DNA of 14,887 bases, from assembly GCA_027317055.1 (NCBI GenBank), contig DAHVFK010000039.1:1-14887 (forward strand), in the 5' to 3' direction. Of the stretch, positions 1 through 7,786 are shown one piece after another (the first letter of the stretch is position 1; the number at the start of each line of letters is the position of its first letter). The translations under genes were made by a program, and so were the position numbers. Source of the stretch: Betaproteobacteria bacterium (GTDB lineage Bacteria > Pseudomonadota > Gammaproteobacteria > Burkholderiales > SG8-39). The notes beneath the pieces were generated by a model. It had not been told where the DNA came from. It was given only the letters and a program-made list of their open reading frames with translations, and did no database searches.

Positions 1-397
1 ACTCGAACTCGAACGCGGCGCAGATCACGCCGATTTCCTTGATCGACCCCTGCATGACCACCAGGGCGTCCGTCTCTCCCGTCTGCTCCTGCGCCTCGGA
101 CAGACGCTCGGGGTATTTGCGCGAGTCCTTGAACTTGAGACTGTCTACCGGCAATACCTCGGCGCCGATCTCGAACCGCGTTTCAGTGTCGAGCAAAGCG
201 TCGAGGCGCGCCCTCGCGTCGAGTCGCTCGTGGTGCCCGCACTTCGGGCATACGTTCAGGTTCTTCTGCAGGTCCGTGCTGTAGAGCACCGCGTCGCACG
301 CCGGACATTTGGTCCACAGGCCCTCGGGTACGGTCTTGCGCGCGCCGCGTTCGGTGCGCTGGATCTTGGGTGGAAGAAGCTTCTGTAGCCAGCTCAT
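1..397 (-). CDS. accD: Acetyl-CoA carboxylase carboxyltransferase subunit beta (5' part, runs off the window)
   Basis: Only the first 132 codons are inside the window; the rest lies beyond position 1. AccD and AccA form the cytoplasmic carboxyltransferase that moves the carboxyl group from biotin to acetyl-CoA, giving malonyl-CoA for fatty acid synthesis. The start MSWLQKLLPPKIQ is typical of AccD. It is followed by the N-terminal zinc ribbon with Cys31, Cys34, Cys50 and Cys53 (CPAC and CPKC pairs), then the start of the crotonase-like domain. The ATG at 397 is 25 nt after the trpA stop, with GAGG and AGG stretches just upstream as a possible ribosome site. It is the last visible gene of the truA-trpFBA run, and trpBA-accD linkage is common in Betaproteobacteria. 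No frameshift is seen in the visible part. Confidence 0.95.
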   Translation of the reverse strand, partial: MSWLQKLLPPKIQRTERGARKTVPEGLWTKCPACDAVLYSTDLQKNLNVCPKCGHHERLDARARLDALLDTETRFEIGAEVLPVDSLKFKDSRKYPERLSEAQEQTGETDALVVMQGSIKEIGVICAAFEFE

Positions 398-422
398 GGG
401 CGCCTAGCCTCGCTCATCGCGC

Positions 423-1220
423 TTAAGCGTCAAGTGCCGCGCGGATCGGCCTGATCAGATCCCGGACGCGGGCAACCGCCTGCTCGGGACCTGCGGCTTC
501 GATTTCCTGAATGATGCGACTGCCGATCACGACGGCGTCGGCAATCTCGGCGACGCGCCGCGCGGATTGCGCGTCGCGTATGCCGAAGCCGACGCCGATC
601 GGCAGCTGCGTGGCCGCCCGCAGAAGGGGGATGCGCTTGGCGACGTCCGTCAGATCGAGGCTCGCCGCGCCGGTCACGCCCTTGAGGGAGACGTAGTACA
701 AGTAGCCGGCCCCTATACGGGCTACCTCCTGGATCCGGTCCGGGGTGGAGGTGGGCGCAAGAAGGAATATCGGGTCGATCCCGCCGCTCTTGGCCAGCGC
801 CGCGAACGGCGCCGCCTCCTCCGGCGGGTAATCCACGACGATCACACCGTCGACGCCCGCGCTCGCCGCCGCGGCAAGAAACTTCTCGCCGCCCATCGCC
901 TCGATCGGATTGGCATAACCCATCAGGACCACCGGGGTTTCCGCATCGTGATCGCGAAACCCGCGCACCATGCCGATGACGTCCGCAAGTCCGACGCCGT
1001 TCGCCAGAGCGCGCTCGGACGAGCGCTGGTTGACGGGCCCGTCGGCCATGGGATCGGAGAACGGCACCCCGAGCTCGAGAATGTCCGCTCCGACCTCGAC
1101 CAGCGCTTGCATCAGCGGCACCGTGAGAGCGGGCGTCGGGTCGCCCGCCGTGATGTACGGTATCAGACCTTTGCGGCCCTGCTTGCGTAGCGACGCGAAA
1201 CGCGACTGGATGCGCGACAT
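423..1220 (-). CDS. trpA: Tryptophan synthase alpha subunit
   Basis: The 265-residue TIM-barrel subunit cleaves indole-3-glycerol phosphate to indole and glyceraldehyde 3-phosphate, then channels indole to TrpB in the cytoplasmic alpha2-beta2 complex. Both catalytic acids are at their usual positions: Glu49 in ILELGVPFSDP and Asp60 in MADGP. The phosphate-binding end (GVGFGIRD, then VVIGSRI) is also present. The reading frame is open further upstream into trpB, but the ATG at 1220 gives the normal family start (MSRIQSRFASLRKQG) and length. It begins 2 nt after the trpB stop, which suggests translational coupling; no good Shine-Dalgarno is visible. One oddity is Asn64 in GPVNQRSSERA, where I expect a hydrophobic residue (usually PVIQ) in relatives. 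That expectation is from memory. Identity is very secure. Confidence 0.97.
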   Translation of the reverse strand: MSRIQSRFASLRKQGRKGLIPYITAGDPTPALTVPLMQALVEVGADILELGVPFSDPMADGPVNQRSSERALANGVGLADVIGMVRGFRDHDAETPVVLMGYANPIEAMGGEKFLAAAASAGVDGVIVVDYPPEEAAPFAALAKSGGIDPIFLLAPTSTPDRIQEVARIGAGYLYYVSLKGVTGAASLDLTDVAKRIPLLRAATQLPIGVGFGIRDAQSARRVAEIADAVVIGSRIIQEIEAAGPEQAVARVRDLIRPIRAALDA

Positions 1221-1222
1221 CG

Positions 1223-2422
1223 CTAGAACACGATCCCCGAGCGTTCGGCGACGGTGTGCATGTCCTTGTCGCCGCGCCCGGACAAATTGACCAGCAGAAT
1301 CGCATCGCGGCCGAGCGTCGGCGCGATCTTGGTCGCGTATGCGACGGCATGGCTCGACTCGAGCGCCGGGATGATTCCCTCCAGACGGCACAGCTCATGG
1401 AACGCCTGCAGCGCCTCGTCGTCGGTCACCGCGACGTACTCGGCGCGCCCGCTGTCCTTCAGCCAGGCATGCTCTGGCCCCACGCCCGGGTAGTCGAGGC
1501 CCGCGGAGATGGAATGCGTCTCGATGATCTGGCCGTTGCCATCCTGCAACAGATAAGTGCGGTTGCCGTGCAGCACCCCCGGCGTGCCGGCGCACAGGGA
1601 CGCCGCGTGCCTGCCGGTCGCGAGCCCCTCTCCCGCGGCTTCGACGCCGATCAGCCGCACCGATTCGTCGGGCAGATAGGCATGGAAGATACCCATGGCG
1701 TTCGAGCCGCCGCCTACGCATGCGATCACGGCGTCGGGTTGGCGTCCGGCGAGCTCGGGCATCTGTTGCAGACATTCTTCGCCGATTACCGCCTGGAAGT
1801 CGCGCACCATCGTCGGATACGGATGCGGCCCGGCCACCGTGCCGATGATGTAGAACGTGTTCTCGACGTTCGTTACCCAATCGCGCATCGCTTCGTTAAG
1901 TGCATCCTTGAGCGTCCTGGAGCCGGATTCGACCGGCACTACGGTAGCGCCGAGAAGCTTCATACGATACACGTTCGCGGACTGGCGTTTGACGTCTTCG
2001 GACCCCATATAGACGACGCACTCCATGCCGTAGCGCGCCGCGACCGTTGCGCTGGCGACGCCATGCTGGCCGGCGCCGGTTTCCGCGATCACGCGCGGCT
2101 TTCGCATGTAGCGCGCGAGCAGCGCCTGGCCTACCGTGTTGTTGATCTTGTGCGCGCCGGTGTGATTCAGGTCTTCGCGCTTGAGATAGATCTGTGCCCC
2201 GCCATACTTCTGCGACAGACGCTTCGCGTGGTAGACCGGACTTGGCCGACCGACGTAGTGCTTCAGCTCGTAGCGCAATTCCGCCGAGAATGCCGGATCC
2301 TTGCGGCAGTGTTCGTACGCCTGCCGCAATTCATCGAGCGCGTGGATCAGGGTCTCGGCGACGAACACGCCCCCGTAAGGGCCGAAGTGTCCGCGCGCGT
2401 CGGGGAGCTCATCCATCTGCAT
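1223..2422 (-). CDS. trpB: Tryptophan synthase beta subunit
   Basis: This PLP enzyme condenses indole from TrpA with L-serine to make tryptophan. Numbered from the ATG at 2422 (399 residues), the Schiff-base lysine is Lys92 in HTGAHKINN. The catalytic glutamate is Glu114 in AETGAGQHGVA, and the PLP phosphate loop is the GGGSNAMG motif. The N-terminus PDARGHFGPYGGVF is typical of the family. Two in-frame ATGs, at 2422 and 2416, are both plausible. GAGGT lies 5 nt before the first and AGGA 6 nt before the second, so the start is uncertain by two codons. The frame is open further upstream but that part overlaps trpF and does not look like TrpB. Either start overlaps the end of trpF (stop at 2411-2409) by 8 to 14 nt, so the two genes are probably translated in a coupled way. 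Confidence 0.97.
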   Translation of the reverse strand: MQMDELPDARGHFGPYGGVFVAETLIHALDELRQAYEHCRKDPAFSAELRYELKHYVGRPSPVYHAKRLSQKYGGAQIYLKREDLNHTGAHKINNTVGQALLARYMRKPRVIAETGAGQHGVASATVAARYGMECVVYMGSEDVKRQSANVYRMKLLGATVVPVESGSRTLKDALNEAMRDWVTNVENTFYIIGTVAGPHPYPTMVRDFQAVIGEECLQQMPELAGRQPDAVIACVGGGSNAMGIFHAYLPDESVRLIGVEAAGEGLATGRHAASLCAGTPGVLHGNRTYLLQDGNGQIIETHSISAGLDYPGVGPEHAWLKDSGRAEYVAVTDDEALQAFHELCRLEGIIPALESSHAVAYATKIAPTLGRDAILLVNLSGRGDKDMHTVAERSGIVF

Positions 2423-3029
2423 TCCTGACCTCTGCCATGAAAGCCGCAATCTTGGCCGAGTCCTTGATGCCCTTCGCGGACTCGACGCCGCTCGTAACGT
2501 CCACACCCCATGGGCGCACGCGACGGATCGCGTCGCGAACGTTCTCGGTCGTCAGGCCGCCCGCAAGAATCAGCGGACGGGGTCGCTGGCGAGGAACCAC
2601 GGACCAGTCGAAGCGAGTTCCCGTGCCGCCGTACGCCTCGACGTAGGTGTCCGCCAACCAGCCGCTCGCGCCCACGTAAGGCCGCAGGTATTCTAGCAAA
2701 TTGACCCCTTCCTTCACCCGGCAGGCCTTGACATAGGGTAGGCCGAAACGCTCGCAGAATTCGGGCGGCTCGTCACCATGAAACTGCAAGGCGCCGGGGC
2801 GCACCCGGTCGAGCACGCGCTCGACCTCGTCGCGGCTTGGATCGACGAACAGCGCCACCGCCGTGACGAACGCAGGCAGCGCGTCGCGCAGCATGCGCGC
2901 CTGCTCGTAGGCCAGGAAGCGCGGACTGGGGGGATAGAAGACGAGCCCGATGGCGTCGGCCCCTGCCTCGCAGGCGGTCCACGCATCCTGGGCGCGCGTT
3001 ATGCCGCAAATCTTTACCCGGGTGCGCAT
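2409..3029 (-). CDS. trpF: Phosphoribosylanthranilate isomerase
   Basis: This 206-residue TIM barrel catalyses the Amadori rearrangement of phosphoribosylanthranilate to CdRP, two steps before tryptophan synthase. The N-terminal KICGITR motif carries the general base Cys8. The general acid is Asp141 in the TRFDWS segment. The phosphate-binding loops are LAGGLTTENV and DVTSGVES. The length is normal for a monofunctional enzyme; it is not fused to TrpC as in E. coli. The ATG at 3029 lies 3 nt after the truA stop, and its 3' end overlaps the start of trpB. The genes for the earlier steps (trpE, G, D, C) are not in the window; in Betaproteobacteria they usually form a separate cluster. Confidence 0.96.
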   Translation of the reverse strand: MRTRVKICGITRAQDAWTACEAGADAIGLVFYPPSPRFLAYEQARMLRDALPAFVTAVALFVDPSRDEVERVLDRVRPGALQFHGDEPPEFCERFGLPYVKACRVKEGVNLLEYLRPYVGASGWLADTYVEAYGGTGTRFDWSVVPRQRPRPLILAGGLTTENVRDAIRRVRPWGVDVTSGVESAKGIKDSAKIAAFMAEVRNADG

Positions 3030-3032
3030 CGC

Positions 3033-3824
3033 TCAGAGCTCAGCCGGCAGCGCGGTCGGCGCGCGACGCCCGCTCGGCAGCCCCCATTGGGGGACGTAAT
3101 CGACGGCTTCGAGATAGAGGCCCTCGGGGCCGAAAGTCGGCGCGGCGCGCGCGCGTTCACGCGATGCCAGGACATCGCCCGCCCAGGCCGGAGGATGCTT
3201 GCCCATGCCGACGTACACCAGCGTTCCGACGATGTTTCGAACCATGTGGTGCAGGAAGGCGTTAGCGGTGATGACGAAATCGATCCGCTCGCCGATGCGT
3301 TCGATCTCGAGTCGTTTCACGCGCCGCACCGGCGTCTTCGCCTGGCACTCGGCGGAGCGAAAAGCGGAGAAATCGTGCTCGCCGACGAGAAACTCGGCCG
3401 CACGGCGCATCGAATCGACGTCGAGCGCACGATGGAACCATCCGGCGTGGCGCGCGGCGAGGGCAGGCCGCACCCCGCGATTGAGCAGAACGTACCGATA
3501 GCTGCGGGATATCGCGCTGAAACGGGCATGAAACACGTCCTCGACCGGCCGCACCCACAGCACCGCGACCGATTCGGGCAGCATCGCGTTTACGCCCCTT
3601 ACCCAGGCGCTGTCCGGACGCGCCGCGGGAGGATCGAAATGAATCACCTGCTCGCACGCATGCACTCCACGGTCAGTTCGCCCCGCGCAGGTGACCTTTA
3701 CCTCCTCGCCTGCGATTGCCGCCATCGCCGTCTGCACCACATCCTGCACCGCGCCGCCGCCCGGCTGGGTTTGCCAGCCGAGGAATCGGCTGCCGTCGTA
3801 TTCGATGCCGAGTGCGAGTCGCAT
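3033..3824 (-). CDS. truA: tRNA pseudouridine(38-40) synthase
   Basis: TruA converts uridines 38, 39 and 40 in the anticodon arm of many tRNAs to pseudouridine. The 263-residue protein matches the family length. It opens with LGIEYDGSRFLGWQ and carries the catalytic aspartate Asp51 in AGRTDRGVHA. Further conserved motifs are FHARFSAISRSYRY and FLHHMVRNIVG. The ATG at 3824 gives a standard N-terminus. No Shine-Dalgarno is seen; the region just upstream is instead a strong hairpin (3837-3875) that ends 12 nt before the start. truA beside trpF is a common proteobacterial arrangement. Because of the hairpin, truA-trpFBA-accD may be expressed partly apart from fimV, but I see no clear separate promoter. 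If there is one it may lie inside the fimV 3' end. Confidence 0.96.
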   Translation of the reverse strand: MRLALGIEYDGSRFLGWQTQPGGGAVQDVVQTAMAAIAGEEVKVTCAGRTDRGVHACEQVIHFDPPAARPDSAWVRGVNAMLPESVAVLWVRPVEDVFHARFSAISRSYRYVLLNRGVRPALAARHAGWFHRALDVDSMRRAAEFLVGEHDFSAFRSAECQAKTPVRRVKRLEIERIGERIDFVITANAFLHHMVRNIVGTLVYVGMGKHPPAWAGDVLASRERARAAPTFGPEGLYLEAVDYVPQWGLPSGRRAPTALPAEL

Positions 3825-3836
3825 GCCGAAAATAGT

Positions 3837-3875
3837 TTAGCCACGGTGCTGCGCAGGGGCGCAGCCCGTGGCTAA
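3837..3875 (-). terminator. Strong hairpin between fimV and truA (possible terminator or attenuator)
   Basis: The arms TTAGCCACGG and CCGTGGCTAA pair perfectly. Directly inside them GCTGCGC pairs with GCGCAGC around a 4-nt loop, with a single unpaired base (3847) between the two stem parts. That makes a 17-bp stem. On the minus strand the stem is followed by ACTATTTTCGGC, which has only a short U run, and then the truA ATG. It may partly end transcription after fimV, protect the fimV mRNA 3' end, or hold back truA translation. It could also be a copy of a dispersed palindromic repeat. The structure is certain from the sequence; the function is inference. Confidence 0.55.
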
Positions 3876-3892
3876 TTGTCGGGGGTATGCTC

Positions 3893-6499
3893 TCAGCCGA
3901 GGCTGGAGAGCATCTGCTTGGCTTGGCTTTGTTGCGCGTTGTCGCCTTCTTTTACGACCTCGCTCAGCAATTCGCGCGCGCCGTCCTTGTCGCCCATTTC
4001 CTCGTAGGCCTTGGCCAAGTCGAGCTTGGTGGCGACTTCCTGCCATTTCGGATCCGTGCTCGTGATCGGGGCCGGGCTTTGGCCCGGCGCGTCGAGGTCC
4101 AGACTGATCGAGGACAGATCGAGTGGCGCGGGCTCTGCGGAAGGCGTCGGCATGGGCTTAGTCTCTGCGCTATCGAGGTCGAGATTGAAATCCATCGATC
4201 CCAAGGTATCCGCAGCGGACGCCGCCGGTTCCTGCGTCGCCGGGGACTGGAAGCTGATGCCCCCGCTGTCGGCCGTCTGCTGCGCTTCCCCTCCGACCAG
4301 GCCCAGGTCGAAATCGAGACCCGCCGACTCCGTCTTGGGCTCTGCGTTCTTGTCCATGATCAGGGTTCCGCCTTTGGCGAAATCACCCGCCTTCATCGTG
4401 TTGGTGCTCGAACCGATGTCGAAGTCGAGCGCCGCCGAGGCCTGCTGTTTGCCTTCGTCCTCGCCGACGTCCAGAGGAACGTCCGGACTTACGGGGGTCG
4501 ATGCGGCGTCCAGATCGAAATCCAGGTCCGGCACTGGCGCGGGCTCGGCAGCGGCCTCCAGAATCGGGGTACCGGTACGTGTCCCTGCTGCTTCTGCCGC
4601 GCCGCCGTAGAGCGAGTTCTGCGGATCGATGCTGTGACCAAGCGCCGCGGCCTTCTCCCACTCCGGGCCCGAACCCGTGAGTGCCTGCAGCTTGCGCGCC
4701 GTCTGTTCGAACGACGTTGCGTCGTGCCGCCCGGCATAGATCTCGAGCAGCTTGGCATGGATCGCCGGGCGCTTCGCGTCCTTTTGCAGTGCTTCGTTGA
4801 GGATCTCCTCGGCCTGCGCATCCCGCCCGTACGCCATGTATACGTCGGCCTCCGCGATCGGGTCGACCTCGTCTGCCTCCATTCCGCCGACGCTCGACTG
4901 ACTGACCGAGGCCTGGCTGCCCGCATCCGCCCGCACGGGCGGCACCCCCGCCACGCTCAAGACCGAAGATGCCCCGCCCGTGCCAGCCGCGGCGTCGAAA
5001 GCGCCTCCGCGAGGCGCAGCAGCGTTCTTCTTGCGGCGCCACGTCCAGGCGCCGTAACCGAGCAGCAGCGCGAGTACTGCGCCCAACCCGCCCACTGCAA
5101 CCGGGTCGTCGAGCAGATCGTCGAGCAGGCTCGGCGGCGGCGGAGGCGCCATCGGTTTTGGCGCAGGCTTCGGCGCGACCTTTGGCGCCGGTTTGGGCGC
5201 CGGCGCAACTTCCGGCTTGGCCGGTGCAGCCACCGGCTTGGGCGCTTCGGCCGCCTTGGCGGGTGCTGCCGCAGGCTGTTGGGCAACCGGTGCGGCGGGG
5301 TTTGCCGGGGCGGTCGTCGGCGCAGTGGGGGCCGCGGCGGCCTTTTGCTGCAAATCCGCCAGCTCTTTGCTCTTCACTTCGAGCGCCTTGTCCTTCAGTT
5401 CGACCAGCTTCTGCAGATCGCTGACGTTCCTCTCCAGGTCGGCAACGCGCGATTGCGCCTCCTGCAGCGCGCGCTCGCGCGCAGCCTGGTCATCCTCGCG
5501 CGCCGCGCGCGACATCGGACCGGACCCCGTGTCCGCGTTCGAAAGCTTCAATTGGTCTTTTTGCGCGGCCGGCGCGGCCGGCTCAGGCGTCGAGCTGATG
5601 CGTCCGCTGACTGCGCGCTCTCCCGCGCCAGCGCTCGTCGCGGGCGCGGCCGCCGCGAGCTTGCGCCGATAGGCGCCAAAGTCCGCCATTTGCGATATCA
5701 CGAGCCGCCGTGCGCCCTCCGGATCGACTGCCGCGACGGTCTCTTGGTCGGGAATGTCGAGGATCCGGCCGGCGCGCACCAGATTGATGTTGTCGTGAAT
5801 AAATGCGTCGCGATTCGCGCGGTACAGCGCGATCAGCATCTGGTTGTAAGTGATGCCGCGCGTCAGGTTCTCACGCGCGATCGCGCCCAAGGTATCGCCC
5901 TTCTTTACTTCGCGCGTGGCGGGGCCCTTCGGCTCGGGTGCCGCCGCCTTGGGCGCGGGGGTCGGGGCGGGCGTAACCGCGGGTGCAGGAGCGGGGGCCG
6001 CTTCGAGCGGCCGCTCCTGGACCGGCGCCTGAGCGGCCGGCGCCTGGGCCGGCTTTTCCATCGGCGTGGCCGACGGCGCGGCGCTGATCGCCTGCGTCGC
6101 CTTGTAGTCCGGCGGATCGAGCAGGAAAGTGTACTCGCGCACGAGCCGCCCGCTCGACCACTGCAACTCGACCAGGATGTCCAGGAACGGTTCGTTTACC
6201 GGCTTCGCGGTGGTGAGCTTGATCACCGACTTGCCATTGCGCTGCTCGACGTCGAATTTCATGCCGAGCAGCACCGGGTTAAACTCGATGCCCGCTTGAT
6301 GGAATGCATCCTGCGATGGCAGGCGCGCGGTCACCGAGGCCATCTCGCCGGGCTGTTCGGAGACGATCTGGATCTCGGCGTTCAGTGGCTGCCCGAGCGC
6401 CGACAAGACGCGCAAATCCCCCAATCCCACTGCATGGGCGAGCAAAGGAACGGCCAGAAGCGCCGCGGCGAAAATTCTCATTGTGATGGATTTGCCCAC
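3893..6499 (-). CDS. fimV: FimV-family polar hub protein with LysM domain and TPR regions
   Basis: FimV proteins sit in the inner membrane, often at the cell pole, and in Pseudomonas support type IV pilus function, twitching and polar targeting. Numbered from the GTG at 6499 (868 residues), the order is: signal peptide (about 1-23, MRIFAAALLAVPLLAHA at its core); conserved FimV N-terminal domain (GLGDLRVLSALGQPLNAEI, 25-43); LysM peptidoglycan-binding domain (about 198-251, KKGDTLGAIA); charged coiled coil (334-387); Pro/Ala/Lys linker (388-457); one membrane helix (468-487) ending in WRRKK; cytoplasmic TPR-like segment (about 540-630); acidic stretch with repeated LDFDL motifs (658-805); and the C-terminal FimV TPR domain (from DPKWQEVATKLDLAKAYEEMGD). 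Start choice is uncertain. The GTG at 6499 has a GGTGGG purine stretch 4-5 nt upstream. An ATG at 6481 has no ribosome site but directly starts the signal peptide. A TTG at 6517 lies too close to the predicted promoter. Confidence 0.92.
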   Translation of the reverse strand: MGKSITMRIFAAALLAVPLLAHAVGLGDLRVLSALGQPLNAEIQIVSEQPGEMASVTARLPSQDAFHQAGIEFNPVLLGMKFDVEQRNGKSVIKLTTAKPVNEPFLDILVELQWSSGRLVREYTFLLDPPDYKATQAISAAPSATPMEKPAQAPAAQAPVQERPLEAAPAPAPAVTPAPTPAPKAAAPEPKGPATREVKKGDTLGAIARENLTRGITYNQMLIALYRANRDAFIHDNINLVRAGRILDIPDQETVAAVDPEGARRLVISQMADFGAYRRKLAAAAPATSAGAGERAVSGRISSTPEPAAPAAQKDQLKLSNADTGSGPMSRAAREDDQAARERALQEAQSRVADLERNVSDLQKLVELKDKALEVKSKELADLQQKAAAAPTAPTTAPANPAAPVAQQPAAAPAKAAEAPKPVAAPAKPEVAPAPKPAPKVAPKPAPKPMAPPPPPSLLDDLLDDPVAVGGLGAVLALLLGYGAWTWRRKKNAAAPRGGAFDAAAGTGGASSVLSVAGVPPVRADAGSQASVSQSSVGGMEADEVDPIAEADVYMAYGRDAQAEEILNEALQKDAKRPAIHAKLLEIYAGRHDATSFEQTARKLQALTGSGPEWEKAAALGHSIDPQNSLYGGAAEAAGTRTGTPILEAAAEPAPVPDLDFDLDAASTPVSPDVPLDVGEDEGKQQASAALDFDIGSSTNTMKAGDFAKGGTLIMDKNAEPKTESAGLDFDLGLVGGEAQQTADSGGISFQSPATQEPAASAADTLGSMDFNLDLDSAETKPMPTPSAEPAPLDLSSISLDLDAPGQSPAPITSTDPKWQEVATKLDLAKAYEEMGDKDGARELLSEVVKEGDNAQQSQAKQMLSSLG

Positions 6500-6533
6500 G
6501 GTCCCACCCTGACTCAATTTGCGGTCCCCAAGT

Positions 6534-6562
6534 AAAATAACATCATGGTGTTAGGCTTGCAA
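6534..6562 (-). promoter_or_regulatory. Candidate sigma-70 promoter for fimV
   Basis: On the minus strand TTGCAA (6562-6557) and TATTTT (6539-6534) are separated by exactly 17 nt. Each matches the consensus hexamer at four of six positions. The transcript would start near 6527, about 28 nt before the GTG start of fimV. The 150-nt gap between asd and fimV is the longest in the window and is distinctly AT-richer near fimV, which supports a promoter here. No clear terminator was seen for asd. This is pattern matching only. Confidence 0.4.
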
Positions 6563-6651
6563 GCTGAGAGATATTCTCGATTCTTTCACCATTGCAGCGG
6601 AACTCGCTATAAATTTTTGCCGCCTCGAGCCTGCCGGTCGCGGCCGCCCCC

Positions 6652-7776
6652 TCACCGCCCGACGCCTGAATCGAGCAGTACGCGCAGCATACGCCGCAGC
6701 GGTTCGGCCGCGCCCCACAACAGCTGATCGCCGACCGTGAAGGCAGCGAGGTAGTCTCCCCCCATCGGCAGCTTGCGCAGGCGCCCGATAGGCACCGAGA
6801 GCTTGCCGCTGACGGCAGCCGGCGTAAGCTCCGCGAGCGACTCTTCGCGCCGGTTCGGAACCACCTTCACCCACTCGTTGGCCTCGGCGACCATTCCCTC
6901 GAGTTCGTCCAGCGGAACGTCCCTGCGCAGCTTGATCGTAAGCGCCTGGCTGTGACAGCGCATCGCGCCGATACGCACGCAGATGCCGTCCACCGGCACT
7001 GGCCGGTCGGCGCGGCCGAGGATCTTGTTGGTCTCGGCCTGGCCCTTCCACTCCTCCCGGCTCTGGCCGTTGCCGAGGTCCTTGTCGATCCACGGCAGCA
7101 AACTGCCGGCGAGCGGCTGGCCGAAGTTTGCCTTTGGCAGCTCCGGCGCGCGAATCGCCCCGGTCACGGCGCGGTCGATATCCAGCGCGCTCGAGGCAGG
7201 GTCGGCGAGCAGCTTCTTCGCGCTGTCGCCGACGCGCGCCATCTGTTGCGCAAGCTCGCGCATGTTCGCGGCGCCGGCACCCGAGGCCGCCTGGTAGGTC
7301 ATACTCGTCATCCACTCCACCAGGTCGTGCTGGAACAGCCCGGAAACTCCCATCAGCATCAGGCTGACCGTGCAGTTGCCGCCAATGAAGTTCTTTGCGC
7401 CCTTTACGAGCGAATCCTTCACCAGCGGCATATTGACCGGGTCGAGTACGATCACCGCGTCGTCGTTCATGCGCAGCGCGCTCGCCGCATCGACCCAGTA
7501 GCCGTTCCAGCCGGCGCCGCGCAGCTTCGGGTAGACGTCGTTGGTGTAGTCGCCCCCCTGGCAGGAAACGATCACTGGCAGCGACTTGAGCGCCGCGACA
7601 TCGTTGGCGTCCAGTACCGTGCCGCTTTCCCTGCCTATGTTGGGGCCCTCGACGCCCGCCTGGGAAGTCGAAAAGAAGACCGGTTCGAAGTGGTCGAAGT
7701 CGCGCTCCTCGCGCATGCGCTGCACGAGCACCGAACCGACCATACCGCGCCAACCGACGATGCCGACCCTCAACAT
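6652..7776 (-). CDS. asd: Aspartate-semialdehyde dehydrogenase
   Basis: Asd reduces L-aspartyl-4-phosphate to aspartate 4-semialdehyde with NADPH, the branch point to lysine/diaminopimelate, methionine and threonine. The 374-residue length and sequence fit the Gram-negative type of the E. coli enzyme. The NADP-binding N-terminus is VGIVGWRGMVGS. The catalytic nucleophile is Cys135 in FIGGNCTVSL. The substrate region is YQAASGAG, and the acid/base histidine is His275 in RIGAMRCHSQALT. The frame is open upstream into leuB, but the ATG at 7776 gives the normal start and has AAAGGA just before it. It begins 10 nt after the leuB stop. asd between leuB and fimV is a conserved proteobacterial linkage. 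Confidence 0.97.
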   Translation of the reverse strand: MLRVGIVGWRGMVGSVLVQRMREERDFDHFEPVFFSTSQAGVEGPNIGRESGTVLDANDVAALKSLPVIVSCQGGDYTNDVYPKLRGAGWNGYWVDAASALRMNDDAVIVLDPVNMPLVKDSLVKGAKNFIGGNCTVSLMLMGVSGLFQHDLVEWMTSMTYQAASGAGAANMRELAQQMARVGDSAKKLLADPASSALDIDRAVTGAIRAPELPKANFGQPLAGSLLPWIDKDLGNGQSREEWKGQAETNKILGRADRPVPVDGICVRIGAMRCHSQALTIKLRRDVPLDELEGMVAEANEWVKVVPNRREESLAELTPAAVSGKLSVPIGRLRKLPMGGDYLAAFTVGDQLLWGAAEPLRRMLRVLLDSGVGR

Positions 7777-7786
7777 GATCCTTTGC

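Noticed and set aside
430..1398. Second minus-strand frame (322 codons) over trpA
   Set aside because: Arg/Gly/Ser-rich shadow in another frame of trpA; no family resemblance.
5140..5330. Repetitive DNA in the middle of fimV
   Set aside because: It encodes the Pro/Ala/Lys linker found in FimV proteins; it is coding low complexity and not a mobile or CRISPR-like repeat.
3887..6535. Long plus-strand open frame (882 codons) opposite fimV
   Set aside because: It mirrors fimV almost exactly, and its translation is an Arg/Gly-rich low-complexity sequence with no domain. High GC and codon bias in fimV explain the lack of stops.
6500..6651. Small gene or RNA gene in the asd-fimV gap
   Set aside because: No open frame with a start and ribosome site, no tRNA-like fold, and no strong hairpin with a U run. 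Only a candidate promoter is supported.
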